Below, one piece after another: positions 1 through 7,370 of a stretch of DNA of 64,000 bases (the first letter of the stretch is position 1; each line of letters starts with the position of its first letter). The DNA is from a virus, in IMG/VR virus record IMGVR_UViG_3300047317_001031, positions 64,001-128,000 of that record; one strand, 5' to 3'. The notes under the pieces were generated by a model. It saw only the letters and a list, made by a program, of their open reading frames with translations, had not been told where the DNA came from and did not search any database. A program made the position numbers and the translations under genes.

Positions 1-8
1 GGACGTGC

Positions 9-218
9 TCATGCATATCTCCGTTTGTAGTTACGTGGAAATTCGCCGTCGCATTTGCAAGGATGCCCATAGAGAGGACCGTGATCATAGCGTATCCCGC
101 ATGTACGGTTTCGATGCGGCGTATGTCCGCAGTGTGGGCAAATGCGTCCTTGTGCTAGGAGTTCTTGCTCATACTCCGGGTCGTCGCGCAGTTCATCCAT
201 CCTGCTTAAACGCCTCAT
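9..218 (-). CDS. small Cys-rich zinc-finger-like protein, hypothetical
   Basis: 69-residue protein at the downstream end of the minus-strand operon. The N-terminal third is acidic and helical. Cysteines at about residues 27, 30, 40, 54 and 56 (CPHCG, CKC) with nearby histidines could hold a zinc ion. An in-frame ATG at 200 lies in the stop region of the upstream gene (ATGGATGA) and may be the true start. Function unknown; small zinc-knuckle proteins are common in phage early regions. Confidence 0.5.
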   Translation of the reverse strand: MRRLSRMDELRDDPEYEQELLAQGRICPHCGHTPHRNRTCGIRYDHGPLYGHPCKCDGEFPRNYKRRYA

Positions 219-408
219 ACATGCGATTGAGAGTTTCCGGGATAGCTTTTTCGAGTTCTTCGTCTTCGCGTAGTAATCCCCCGATTTTCGCAGCGTTTTC
301 GGCGACGAACATTAGGAGTTTGCGTGCGGCAATCTGCATTTTCTCGGGATCTCCCGCCGCATGTGATAATTCATAAACGAGGGATGCGAACTCGTCGGAC
401 TTACCCAT
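193..408 (-). CDS. hypothetical helical protein
   Basis: 71 residues, charged, predicted mostly helical. The ATG at 408 is chosen over an upstream GTG (519) because it overlaps the preceding stop (ATGGGTAA) and has a GGAG ribosome site six bases upstream. Part of an overlapping chain of small genes read as one transcript. No family recognised. Confidence 0.55.
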   Translation of the reverse strand: MGKSDEFASLVYELSHAAGDPEKMQIAARKLLMFVAENAAKIGGLLREDEELEKAIPETLNRMYEAFKQDG

Positions 409-892
409 TCCCGTCTCCTTGCGGAACGCGCTGTAATGCTTTGTAAGCGGCATACTGATAGCTAAGGCCGTTGAAATCAGCCGCCCAAACCATCCGCCGC
501 CAAAGGGGATGAGGTCCACATTGGGGACGCAAGCAAATGCCGTTATTTGCTTCTTTGCCGTGTCCGATGTGGCCGCGATATGCCGCTGCTTCGGCGACTT
601 CGCGCTTTACCAAGAGAAGCGACGTATCTTTCCCGTCGCATAGCTTCTGTGCCAGAAGGTACTCTGCAATGTTGAATTGCCGTCCCAAATCATCAAGTAG
701 GATGATCTCCGTCGGCACTTCCTCGATGATCGGCGCTCCAATGGCTTTCGCAACACGCTGCCCAGGGATAGTAGCATGTCCAACCTTACGCCGTGTTATT
801 TCCACGCGAGCCACATAGCCGGAAGGCTCATATGTCGTTTCTTCGCCTGATTCTGCTATGATGCAAATCTTCTCAGGGGTTAGATTTAGCAA
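401..892 (-). CDS. hypothetical protein
   Basis: 163 residues from a TTG start preceded by GAGGA at good spacing; the start lies inside the 3' end of the upstream small membrane-protein gene, so the two are probably translationally coupled. The C-terminal part is aromatic-rich (WAADFNGLSYQYAAY). No catalytic motif or membrane segment seen, and no family recognised. Confidence 0.5.
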   Translation of the reverse strand: MLNLTPEKICIIAESGEETTYEPSGYVARVEITRRKVGHATIPGQRVAKAIGAPIIEEVPTEIILLDDLGRQFNIAEYLLAQKLCDGKDTSLLLVKREVAEAAAYRGHIGHGKEANNGICLRPQCGPHPLWRRMVWAADFNGLSYQYAAYKALQRVPQGDGNG

Positions 893-1019
893 GGCGTTCC
901 TCTAATTTCTCAATGCGAAGGCGATGTAATTCTAGATGCCGTGTCGTATTGATTGACGCCCATCCAAGCATTATTATGGACAATGCGAGAACGATGCCGA
1001 TAATTATAATATTTAGCAT
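873..1019 (-). CDS. 48-residue single-pass membrane protein
   Basis: Small ORF: ATG at 1019, stop at 873. Residues about 3-22 form one hydrophobic helix (IIIIGIVLALSIIML), followed by a charged helical tail (LRIEKLEERLAK). Its ATG overlaps the upstream stop (ATGCTAA), and the next gene starts within its 3' end, which supports translation. Function unknown. Confidence 0.5.
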   Translation of the reverse strand: MLNIIIIGIVLALSIIMLGWASINTTRHLELHRLRIEKLEERLAKSNP

Positions 1020-1210
1020 GATCTCTGCCTTTCTAAGCGGGCAAGATATTCTTTTTCGAAGTCGGCAAGTGATATGCCGCGCAAATCCGCAACTTCTTCC
1101 CTCAAATCTTTAAGCATATTCGTCTGGCGTTCGAAAGTTTCATTGGATTTCTCCACAACCAAAAAAATATCTGGATAAATAAGCCTTGCAATCGCTCGAC
1201 GGATACGCAT
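1013..1210 (-). CDS. hypothetical helical protein
   Basis: 65 residues with basic N-terminus and a heptad-like charged C-terminus (MLKDLREEVADLRG). Start codon overlaps the stop of the XRE gene by one base; its stop overlaps the start of the 48-residue membrane protein. No family recognised. Confidence 0.5.
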   Translation of the reverse strand: MRIRRAIARLIYPDIFLVVEKSNETFERQTNMLKDLREEVADLRGISLADFEKEYLARLERQRSC

Positions 1211-1578
1211 TAGAGTTCGGCGTCTTCCCCGTGCAGTTTTGGGATGGTTTTGAGAAGATCGGCAACGGTGCAGTTGAGCGCTTTAGCATAATCGTAGAGG
1301 CGGTGTATCGGAATGGATATATCCCCTGATTCGATGAGGTAAACGCTTCCTCGGTAGGCACCGACAAGTTTTGCGAGATCCGTTTGGGACATATTTTTTA
1401 TGGCGAGTCTTTTTTCGCGAATGACTTGTCCGATCGCGACGTAGCATGCATCGGCTTTGGGAGGCCTTTTACGGACGCGACTACGACGTTTTTCGGCGTT
1501 CGCTCGGCATTGAGCTTCCCTAAGAGCCTCTTTCGCTTGTGCAAGAGCGCGCTTCGCGTCGGCTACTGGATCATTCAT
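1210..1578 (-). CDS. XRE-family helix-turn-helix regulator
   Basis: 122 residues. A basic coiled-coil-like N-terminus (residues 1-40) precedes a Cro/CI-type HTH at about 48-112: VIREKRLAIKNMSQTDLAK, then LIESGDISIP and HRLYDYAKALNCTVADLL, the classic XRE pattern. Likely DNA-binding transcription regulator of phage genes. ATGA overlap with the upstream gene stop. Target operator not identified. Confidence 0.85.
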   Translation of the reverse strand: MNDPVADAKRALAQAKEALREAQCRANAEKRRSRVRKRPPKADACYVAIGQVIREKRLAIKNMSQTDLAKLVGAYRGSVYLIESGDISIPIHRLYDYAKALNCTVADLLKTIPKLHGEDAEL

Positions 1579-1880
1579 TTTGCTGGGTTTTCCCCGACTT
1601 GTGGGGACTCCTTGGGAGCAACGAGGGAGCGAGAGACTTCTGCCTCAAGCGTCCCTTCGAGTCCAAGCGCATCAATTATCATTTCCGTGAGATCATGTGC
1701 CATGACGCATAGCCGTTCGGCTTCGAAGACGGCCAGTCGTAGATAACTTTGCGCGGTCGCGAACAATCGCTGATCGTCGGGAGGCTGCTGTGGTGCATAG
1801 ATTGCCATGTCAAGCCCTTCGGCGAACGCTTCGATCCGGGCGCGATCGTACGATGGTTCGGGCGAGATTGGATCTTTCAT
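1575..1880 (-). CDS. hypothetical protein
   Basis: 101 residues, helical middle (RLFATAQSYLRLAVFEAERLC) and an unstructured tail. Starts with an ATGA overlap on the preceding gene and ends in an ATGA overlap with the XRE gene. Function unknown. Confidence 0.55.
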   Translation of the reverse strand: MKDPISPEPSYDRARIEAFAEGLDMAIYAPQQPPDDQRLFATAQSYLRLAVFEAERLCVMAHDLTEMIIDALGLEGTLEAEVSRSLVAPKESPQVGENPAK

Positions 1881-2338
1881 GCAGGACCTGCTTCAGAGGC
1901 TTGGCAGACCATGAGTACGTCGGCATAGGTCTGCGATATCTCCTCGGTCTCTATCCGGGGGACTTCGGAGGCCTCGGGGAAGGTCGGGGTCTTCATGATC
2001 CATTTGTAGAGCGCCCGCCATCCGGCGGCGAACGCGATGGCGGGAGACGCGCTAAACGATGACTCGCGCCATTTGTCGTATTCGTATTCGATCGTTTCCT
2101 TCGTCGGCGTACAATCGTTCACGCATCGCCGAGCGCGAAGTTTTTCTGCTTCTGCCGCAGCGCCGAGAAGAGCATAGCGCGCTTTCGCCAGGTATGAGAC
2201 GTTCTCCGCAATCGAACCGGGGTTGCGGATCTGCTGGTTGATTTCATCGGCGAGAGCAAGGATGTCTACGGAATCATAGCGCTCGAAGTCTTTTGGCTGC
2301 AAGCCGGAAATGCCGAATTTGGCGGATGGGTTATTCAT
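1877..2338 (-). CDS. hypothetical protein
   Basis: About 153 residues from the ATG at 2338 (MNNPSAKF...), chosen because it overlaps the stop of the upstream gene (ATGAATAA); an in-frame ATG at 2356 is possible. Contains repeated acidic and aromatic segments (YEYDKWRESS, ALYKWIMKTP) and two Cys near residue 80. No recognised domain. Confidence 0.55.
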   Translation of the reverse strand: MNNPSAKFGISGLQPKDFERYDSVDILALADEINQQIRNPGSIAENVSYLAKARYALLGAAAEAEKLRARRCVNDCTPTKETIEYEYDKWRESSFSASPAIAFAAGWRALYKWIMKTPTFPEASEVPRIETEEISQTYADVLMVCQASEAGPA

Positions 2339-2534
2339 GCGGTTGTGCTTGGACATTAGTAGTTTGTGGGCCGCCCGGTATTGAGCCGGTATAATGACCT
2401 AATGCAAACGCGATATAGGAACGATTAGCTAAAATGAGAGCAATAGCAGATTTTCTATCTGGATTTTTTGTGAGGGCCTCAAGCGCATCAAGTACTTCGC
2501 CTGATGCTTTAACCCACGAGGAAAACTCGCTCAT
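2331..2534 (-). CDS. hypothetical small protein
   Basis: 67 residues, weakly amphipathic helices in the first half and a Pro/Gly/Gln-rich tail. Starts in a four-base overlap with the upstream zinc-finger-like gene. Function unknown. Confidence 0.5.
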   Translation of the reverse strand: MSEFSSWVKASGEVLDALEALTKNPDRKSAIALILANRSYIAFALGHYTGSIPGGPQTTNVQAQPHE

Positions 2535-2698
2535 CGTTTGTTCTTATAAGCGTCAGAGCGTGCTCGCCTGCCGTAATTTTCGACGCGGTGAGGCTTGCAA
2601 TAGGAGCACGATAATACTTTCCCGCGTCTAATCTTCCAGTAGACGGTGGGATTTTCGGTTACGGCAAGTTCTTCCCCAAGGCGATGCAGTTGCATCAT
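2531..2698 (-). CDS. 55-residue zinc-knuckle-like protein
   Basis: Starts ATGATG at 2698 behind GGGAGAAA, stop at 2531. One CSYC pair followed by PHRxENYG and a basic tail (RRARSDAYKNKR); similar small Cys-pair proteins are frequent in phage genomes. Overlaps both neighbours by four bases, consistent with coupled translation. Confidence 0.55.
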   Translation of the reverse strand: MMQLHRLGEELAVTENPTVYWKIRRGKVLSCSYCKPHRVENYGRRARSDAYKNKR

Positions 2699-2916
2699 GG
2701 TTTCTCCCCCAATTGTAGATCACGATATACGCGACCCATGAGTTTCCCGTTCTTCATCGCGCAAACGGCATGACCGCGGGTCCCTTTTTTTGTAGAAAAA
2801 TAGACCGATATGGAATCAAACGGCTTTTTCAAGGTCATAAGCGCTACCTCGCATTCGCGTTGCGCTTGCCGGACGATCGTGAGCGGTGGAGCGTTCATCC
2901 CCTCCCTTTCCCGCAT
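2695..2916 (-). CDS. hypothetical protein
   Basis: 73 residues if started at the ATG at 2916, which has GACGAG six bases upstream; the open frame reaches 3048 but that region is better explained by the overlapping membrane-protein gene. Stop overlaps the next start (ATGATG). Mixed alpha/beta-looking sequence, no family recognised. Confidence 0.5.
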   Translation of the reverse strand: MREREGMNAPPLTIVRQAQRECEVALMTLKKPFDSISVYFSTKKGTRGHAVCAMKNGKLMGRVYRDLQLGEKP

Positions 2917-2947
2917 GGATTTCTCGTCTTCCTGTTCGGCGGCTAAC

Positions 2948-3055
2948 TCATATATCAAAGAATCCCGTAAAAAGCAGAATAAAATAGTATACGATAGGCG
3001 TTCCTGCGAGTTCAAGCACGGTATTGCATATTTCATGAACCGCGGCATCGCTCAT
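2948..3055 (-). CDS. 35-residue membrane protein
   Basis: ATG at 3055 forms an ATGA overlap with the stop of the upstream gene; stop TGA at 2948. Residues about 15-33 are strongly hydrophobic (PIVYYFILLFTGFF). The coupling, typical of this operon, favours this frame over the longer competing frame 2695-3048. Function unknown. Confidence 0.4.
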   Translation of the reverse strand: MSDAAVHEICNTVLELAGTPIVYYFILLFTGFFDI

Positions 3056-3351
3056 CCTATAACGACTCCCCTGGCTTTAAGTTCCCGCTCCCAAAGTACT
3101 TTCATTTCGTCGGTGCAGTGGGTCATGGCGTCTTTCCAGGTAGGCCAACGACCGTGCTCGCCATAGAACGCATACTGATAATAGAGGGATTGGGCATCGT
3201 GCGGCATCTCTAGCGGATGGGCGGGGGTCTTTCCGCAGACCTGGCAAGCGGATGGAGAGGGCGGAAGAAGGCCGACGTCTACCATGCGGTCCTCAGTCAC
3301 GTCTCCCGTTTGCATGTTGACCGTCTGCCTACGGATGGGAATACTTTTCAT
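3052..3351 (-). CDS. conserved phage protein with CxxC and aromatic-rich motif
   Basis: 99 residues from the ATG at 3351, nine bases after a GGAG in the conserved block TTTTGGAGCGCAA. Has ACQVCGKTPAHPLEMPHD, then SLYYQYAFYGEHGRWPTWKDAMTHC, a pattern I recall from widespread phage hypothetical proteins; the Cys/His residues could bind zinc. Exact role unknown. Confidence 0.6.
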   Translation of the reverse strand: MKSIPIRRQTVNMQTGDVTEDRMVDVGLLPPSPSACQVCGKTPAHPLEMPHDAQSLYYQYAFYGEHGRWPTWKDAMTHCTDEMKVLWERELKARGVVIG

Positions 3352-3737
3352 ATCCTTGCGCTCCAAAAGGCGGCATGGATTTTTGCGAGCGAGCGACAGC
3401 CTTGAGCGATGCCGTTTTCATCTCGTAATTGTATTTTCCATGGGATCATATGCCGTTCGATGCTTCGAACTAATAATGCTTCAGGATCATTGTTTTGGAT
3501 AAGCATAGCGCACGGTTTGCACGCAGTCCAGTCTCCCACAGATACGAAAGGTAGCCCTATCGTTTTAACTGTTATGTCGTTGGCTTTGAAGGTTTTCGCA
3601 CCGGACGGGACCGGCATTGAACAGAAGTCGCAAACGCCGTCTCCGATTTTTTCTATGCAAATATGGTCATCATGGTCTGCGATATGGCTAAATGGAATAT
3701 CGCGGCGCATGCTTTCAAGAAGCTCCAGATCGTTCAT
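3348..3737 (-). CDS. paired-Cys phage protein, paralog A
   Basis: 129 residues from the ATG at 3737. Has GVCDFCSMPVP, then GDWTACKPCAMLI, the layout of a small CDFC...GDWxACxxC family found in many phage and bacterial genomes, probably zinc-binding. Ends in HAAFWSARI. Paralogous to the gene at 3734-4123 (CDFC, DWGAC, HSMFWSAKI). The codons for the final FWSARI contain the ribosome site of the next gene. Role unknown. Confidence 0.65.
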   Translation of the reverse strand: MNDLELLESMRRDIPFSHIADHDDHICIEKIGDGVCDFCSMPVPSGAKTFKANDITVKTIGLPFVSVGDWTACKPCAMLIQNNDPEALLVRSIERHMIPWKIQLRDENGIAQGCRSLAKIHAAFWSARI

Positions 3738-4123
3738 ATTTTTGCGCTCCAAAACATGCTATGTGCCCAAATTACGCTTTCCCGAAGTTCCTCACGCACG
3801 CTCGGATATGCCGTGTTCTCTGGGCGCAGAATGGCGAAAACTTCAAGCGCTCGGTCAACTAGATCATCTTTTAAGCCTTTTTCGACGAGAGGAGCGCAAT
3901 CGTCGCAAGCCCCCCAGTCTTCAAGGGAATGATAGGGAAGTTGGCTTGAAACCATGACGGAAATTGTTCTCGCATGGAAGCGTTTTGACTTACGTAGGAG
4001 AGGAGCAGTGCAGAAATCGCAAACGCCCAAGCCTTTCCCTACGACGGTATATCGATTGCCTTCTTGAACGATGTCTGCGAACGGATTTGCACGTCGAAGT
4101 TCTTCTAGGTCTTCATTATTCAT
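3734..4123 (-). CDS. paired-Cys phage protein, paralog B
   Basis: 129 residues, tandem paralog of the gene at 3348-3737. Shared features: GVCDFCTAPLL, DWGACDDCAPLVE and a C-terminal HSMFWSAKI whose codons hold the ribosome site (GGAGCGCAA) of the next gene. Start in ATGA overlap. The four Cys likely bind zinc. Function not known. Confidence 0.65.
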   Translation of the reverse strand: MNNEDLEELRRANPFADIVQEGNRYTVVGKGLGVCDFCTAPLLRKSKRFHARTISVMVSSQLPYHSLEDWGACDDCAPLVEKGLKDDLVDRALEVFAILRPENTAYPSVREELRESVIWAHSMFWSAKI

Positions 4124-4446
4124 CGGAAATCTCCCATCCCGATTTCAAGTTTTGGCAGCATGCGTATCTTTCCATGAAGGACGACCTTATCGTGCATCAC
4201 CTTTTTACGAGCAGGCTCTATTTCATAAACAATGGTCCGCATGACTTCCTTTGGGAAAGCCTCTATTTCTTTAGACGTAGGAATACGTCTCGTGCAATCA
4301 TCGCAAAAAATGGATGGAGCGCCGCATCCCATGCAAATAATAACATCTCCCATCTTAGGTAATTTTTCGGCCTTAATTATTAAGCGTTCTTCTGTGACGA
4401 GCCCGCAATTCCAGCATGTGCCGGAAGGTAACATGATTTCTTTCAT
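4120..4446 (-). CDS. zinc-ribbon-like phage protein
   Basis: 108 residues with GTCWNCGLVTEE near the N-terminus and CMGCGAPSIFCDDCTRRIPTSKE around residues 38-62, resembling phage small proteins with a GDVxIC..CG..S.F.DD.T.R.PT.E pattern. Six Cys could form a treble-clef or ribbon. GAGGGGAA ribosome site upstream. Function unknown. Confidence 0.6.
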   Translation of the reverse strand: MKEIMLPSGTCWNCGLVTEERLIIKAEKLPKMGDVIICMGCGAPSIFCDDCTRRIPTSKEIEAFPKEVMRTIVYEIEPARKKVMHDKVVLHGKIRMLPKLEIGMGDFR

Positions 4447-4457
4447 AATTCCCCTCT

Positions 4458-4769
4458 TTAGGTTTTTTTGCCCGTACCGTTATGCGCTTTTCTGTGGATG
4501 AGATATTGCCGATAGGCTCTCCATCCCTCTTGGAAGCCGCGTCTAAGCGCCGAATTCGTTTCCTTATAGAGAGGAGCCAGGTTGACGACCGCATAGTTCT
4601 CTTCGTACTCGCGAAATACGCAGTCCTCATTCATTACGGCATCTTCCATGCGGAGAGCCCCTTCAATAAGGTCATGATCCCGACGAATCCTCTCAATGAA
4701 GTATTCGAGGTCCCGTTCATCCTTGATCTTCATCTTAAGTATCTGGATGAGTTCATTGCACTTATTCAT
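4458..4769 (-). CDS. hypothetical protein, first gene of the minus-strand operon
   Basis: 103 residues, strongly helical and acidic at the N-terminus (MKIKDERDLEYFIERIRRD), basic at the C-terminus. It is the 5'-most gene of the minus-strand block and lies only 11 bases from the divergent plus-strand gene, so the promoters for the two directions must overlap coding sequence. No family recognised. Confidence 0.5.
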   Translation of the reverse strand: MNKCNELIQILKMKIKDERDLEYFIERIRRDHDLIEGALRMEDAVMNEDCVFREYEENYAVVNLAPLYKETNSALRRGFQEGWRAYRQYLIHRKAHNGTGKKT

Positions 4770-4780
4770 TAGAACTTACA

Positions 4781-5020
4781 TTGACGATCGTGAATCTTCC
4801 GTCCTCCATTTCGGAAGCACGACGAAGACTCGGCTATTTCCGGGCTTTAGGCCGGGGAGCGCGTCAAGAACCTGCCTTGTCTCTCTTTGGGACTCCATGC
4901 AGCGAGGATCGCATATATAAGGAAGACGTGAGAACGGGCTACGATCCCCTTGAAACGGATATTGATTGCGTGCTAGCGTTTTTGTATGATTTCACGTTCG
5001 AAAAAGAAAAAGACCCGTAA
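4781..5020 (+). CDS. hypothetical protein
   Basis: 79 residues from a TTG; no convincing ribosome site. The second half (TGYDPLETDIDCVLAFLYDF) looks protein-like. It overlaps the start of the following basic-protein gene by 35 bases. Start and reality uncertain. Confidence 0.4.
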   Translation: MTIVNLPSSISEARRRLGYFRALGRGARQEPALSLFGTPCSEDRIYKEDVRTGYDPLETDIDCVLAFLYDFTFEKEKDP

Positions 5021-5288
5021 GCCTTCCGCAAAAAAGGCGGCAACCAAAAAGCGCATCCTGAAGAAGGCGGCTTTAAAGCCGGGGAAATTGCTCCGCTTTG
5101 ACGGGATAAAGGAGACCATCCAGGAGGCCCTGGACGAGCGTGATACCGTGCTTCTCGCGGAGATGGAGCGTATGCATCAGTCTCTTAAGCGCGTTGAGGA
5201 GATCCTCTCAAAGTGCGTCGTTGAGGAGACTGTAGCGACCGAGGGCGACGATAGCGAACCCTTAATCGAAAAGACGTATGAGGACTGA
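4986..5288 (+). CDS. Lys-rich (histone-like) N-terminus with coiled coil
   Basis: 100 residues. Residues 1-35 are extremely basic with Lys/Ala/Arg repeats (SKKKKTRKPSAKKAATKKR), like the tails of bacterial histone H1-like proteins; residues about 43-75 form a coiled coil (LAEMERMHQSLKRVEEIL), and the tail is acidic. Could bind DNA or form an oligomeric scaffold; the function is inference. Confidence 0.6.
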   Translation: MISRSKKKKTRKPSAKKAATKKRILKKAALKPGKLLRFDGIKETIQEALDERDTVLLAEMERMHQSLKRVEEILSKCVVEETVATEGDDSEPLIEKTYED

Positions 5289-5481
5289 GGATTCCGGGAT
5301 CGCTATTCGTGAAGAGATCCAAACGAGAATCGCCTCCGGGGACGTGATTTCATGGGATGCGCTTAAGTTCGCGCATGAGGCGGCGATGTATGCGGCTTCG
5401 CATGGAGACGAAGAGACGGCACATGAGGCGTCTCGCTTGCTTGTTATGATTTCGGCATATGCGATGCGGGATGTGACGTGA
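5278..5481 (+). CDS. hypothetical helical protein
   Basis: 67 residues, alanine-rich helices (AHEAAMYAASHGDEETAHEASRLLVMI). Overlaps the preceding gene by 11 bases and the glycosyltransferase gene by four. No family recognised. Confidence 0.5.
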   Translation: MRTEDSGIAIREEIQTRIASGDVISWDALKFAHEAAMYAASHGDEETAHEASRLLVMISAYAMRDVT

Positions 5482-6230
5482 TCTTTCTCTTACAGGGAGA
5501 TCTGGGGGATCAAATAACGATGCTCCCGGCGATAAATGCGTATCATGCACATACGGGTTATTGCGGTTGGATAATCGCGGACAAGCGAATAGATCAACTC
5601 ATTCCTGATTATTCCTGGCGCGAACCGCTAACCTCAATCCCGATCGCACAGGCGCATAGGGTCGTTTCTCTCAACGTATGGGATGCGGTAGAAAAATTCG
5701 GTAAGGACCTGCACCCCACGCGCATGTTCTTCAAGTACCTCGGACTTGACGATCCGGGCGATGGAGTGCGGCCTGAGATTGCGGTGGATGAGAACGCGCC
5801 TGTGTACGACTATGTGATTGCCCCATTTGCGAATGATCCGGCACGGGCTATGCCGTTTTCTGCCTTGAACGACATTCTCGTTTCTCTCAAGAAAGAAAAG
5901 TCAAGGATCTCCTTCGTTTGCGGGGGCAGTGCAGATGAATACAACCGATTCCAATACAAGGTTCACGGCGCGCTAGGAAACATGATTGATTTCTTTGGCG
6001 GGTCTCCTTTGCCTTACGTCGCGGGCCTCATGCGAAGCGCTCGCAAGGCCGTGATAACCGTCGATAGCATGGCGAACCGTCTTGCACATGCGGCGGGGAT
6101 AAAGAATCATATTCTGCTTTGTTCGGATGTGGTACCCGAAGTATGGGCAACCCATCCGAGCGCACGGGTTCTGTATGGGCCTCCCGATTCATGGACAATT
6201 GATAAGATATTGGAGTTGATCCCGGCATGA
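5478..6230 (+). CDS. glycosyltransferase family 9-like protein
   Basis: 250 residues from a GTG (GTGATC) overlapping the upstream stop. The opening (LLQGDLGDQITMLPAINAY) matches the GDLGD...LPA start of heptosyltransferase/GT9 proteins, and FFGGSPLPYVAGLMRSARKAVITVDSMANRLAHAAG matches the GT9 nucleotide-sugar motif with D-S-...-HLA. Shorter than typical GT9 (about 330 residues). Likely transfers a sugar to a glycan; first enzyme of the carbohydrate locus. Donor and acceptor unknown. Confidence 0.65.
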   Translation: MIFLLQGDLGDQITMLPAINAYHAHTGYCGWIIADKRIDQLIPDYSWREPLTSIPIAQAHRVVSLNVWDAVEKFGKDLHPTRMFFKYLGLDDPGDGVRPEIAVDENAPVYDYVIAPFANDPARAMPFSALNDILVSLKKEKSRISFVCGGSADEYNRFQYKVHGALGNMIDFFGGSPLPYVAGLMRSARKAVITVDSMANRLAHAAGIKNHILLCSDVVPEVWATHPSARVLYGPPDSWTIDKILELIPA

Positions 6231-6808
6231 GTTTCGAATGCGCGAAGGCGACGATACGGCGACTTCATCATCCGCTCTTTCATCAGAGGGTATTCGTTGG
6301 GCGAGGCCTGGATATCGGGTGCGGAGACGATCCGTTATCAAAATACGCATGCGTTTTCCCACAGATTACATCAGTTGATTCGTGGGATCGTGAGCAAGGG
6401 GATGGGCAGATACTCCTAGGCGTTCAAGACGGAGCGTATGACTTCGTTCACTCCTCGCATAGCCTGGAGCATATGGATGATCCGTATGCTTCTCTGAAAC
6501 GCTGGAGTCAGATCATCAAACATGACGGGCACATCGTCATAACCGTTCCTGATTTCGATTTGTATGAACATACGAATTGGCCTTCTCGTTTTAACGGAGA
6601 TCATAAGCATTCGTTTACGCTTAACGTACGTACCGTAGATCCCTGCGTAATATCCATCTTTGAACTCGTCTCTCATGCGGTTCCGAATATGGAAATCATA
6701 CGAGCGGAACTGATCGAATCTACATTTGATGATGTCGCGTTGGGAAGAATAGATCAAACGCAAGGGCGCATCGCAGAATGTGCTATTGAACTCGTTTTAA
6801 GGAAATAA
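6227..6808 (+). CDS. SAM-dependent methyltransferase (class I)
   Basis: 193 residues. SAM-binding motif GLDIGCGDDPLSKY at about residues 27-40, followed by YDFVHSSHSLEHMDDPYASLKRW, the D-x-V-...-LEH motif of Methyltransf_11-type enzymes, and HIVITVPDFD. Overlaps the GT9-like gene by four bases and sits in the sugar locus, so a sugar or glycan substrate is likely. Confidence 0.8.
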   Translation: MSFECAKATIRRLHHPLFHQRVFVGRGLDIGCGDDPLSKYACVFPQITSVDSWDREQGDGQILLGVQDGAYDFVHSSHSLEHMDDPYASLKRWSQIIKHDGHIVITVPDFDLYEHTNWPSRFNGDHKHSFTLNVRTVDPCVISIFELVSHAVPNMEIIRAELIESTFDDVALGRIDQTQGRIAECAIELVLRK

Positions 6809-6809
6809 T

Positions 6810-7370
6810 ATGATCCATCGTGATACTATCCATGTTGAGCCGACGAATTTCCACGAGGCGCGGTTGTTGCTCCCGATCGTCTATGATGATCACCGCGGTA
6901 CGTTCCAGGAAACATACTCGGAGAAGAAATACGAAGCGCTCGGCTTGAAAGATGTCTTCGTACAGGATTCTCTATCTGTTTCCGCTCGTAATGTTCTCCG
7001 CGGCCTTCACGGAGATACGAATATGAGCAAGCTAGTCACCTGCGTTCGAGGGCGCATATGGGATTGTATCGTTGATTTCCGACCATCGTCGCCGACATAT
7101 TTGCACTGGCAAGGGTTTTACCTGACGGATGCAAACCATCATCAGCTTTATGTTCCGCATGGGTTCGGTCATGGGTTTTTCGCGCTTACCGATGTTATCG
7201 TAGCGTATAAACAAAGTGCGCATCATAATCCCGCATCGGAGTTTTGCATAAGGTGGAACGATCCCGCCATTGGGATTAGATGGCCGGGAAATCCTCGTTA
7301 TCCGATCATCTCAGATAAGGATGCTAACGCGCCTCTAATTATTCGTCCAGAAAGAGAAATCGCTGCTTAA
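6810..7370 (+). CDS. dTDP-4-dehydrorhamnose 3,5-epimerase-like (RmlC family)
   Basis: 186 residues, the normal size of RmlC cupins. Visible family signs: DHRGTFQETY, QDSLSVSARNVLRGLHGD (catalytic His about 67) and VPHGFGHGFFAL. The usual RGLHYQ is RGLHGD, so substrate or reaction may differ from classical epimerisation. Likely acts on a nucleotide-linked keto-sugar made by the neighbouring enzymes. Confidence 0.8.
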   Translation: MIHRDTIHVEPTNFHEARLLLPIVYDDHRGTFQETYSEKKYEALGLKDVFVQDSLSVSARNVLRGLHGDTNMSKLVTCVRGRIWDCIVDFRPSSPTYLHWQGFYLTDANHHQLYVPHGFGHGFFALTDVIVAYKQSAHHNPASEFCIRWNDPAIGIRWPGNPRYPIISDKDANAPLIIRPEREIAA

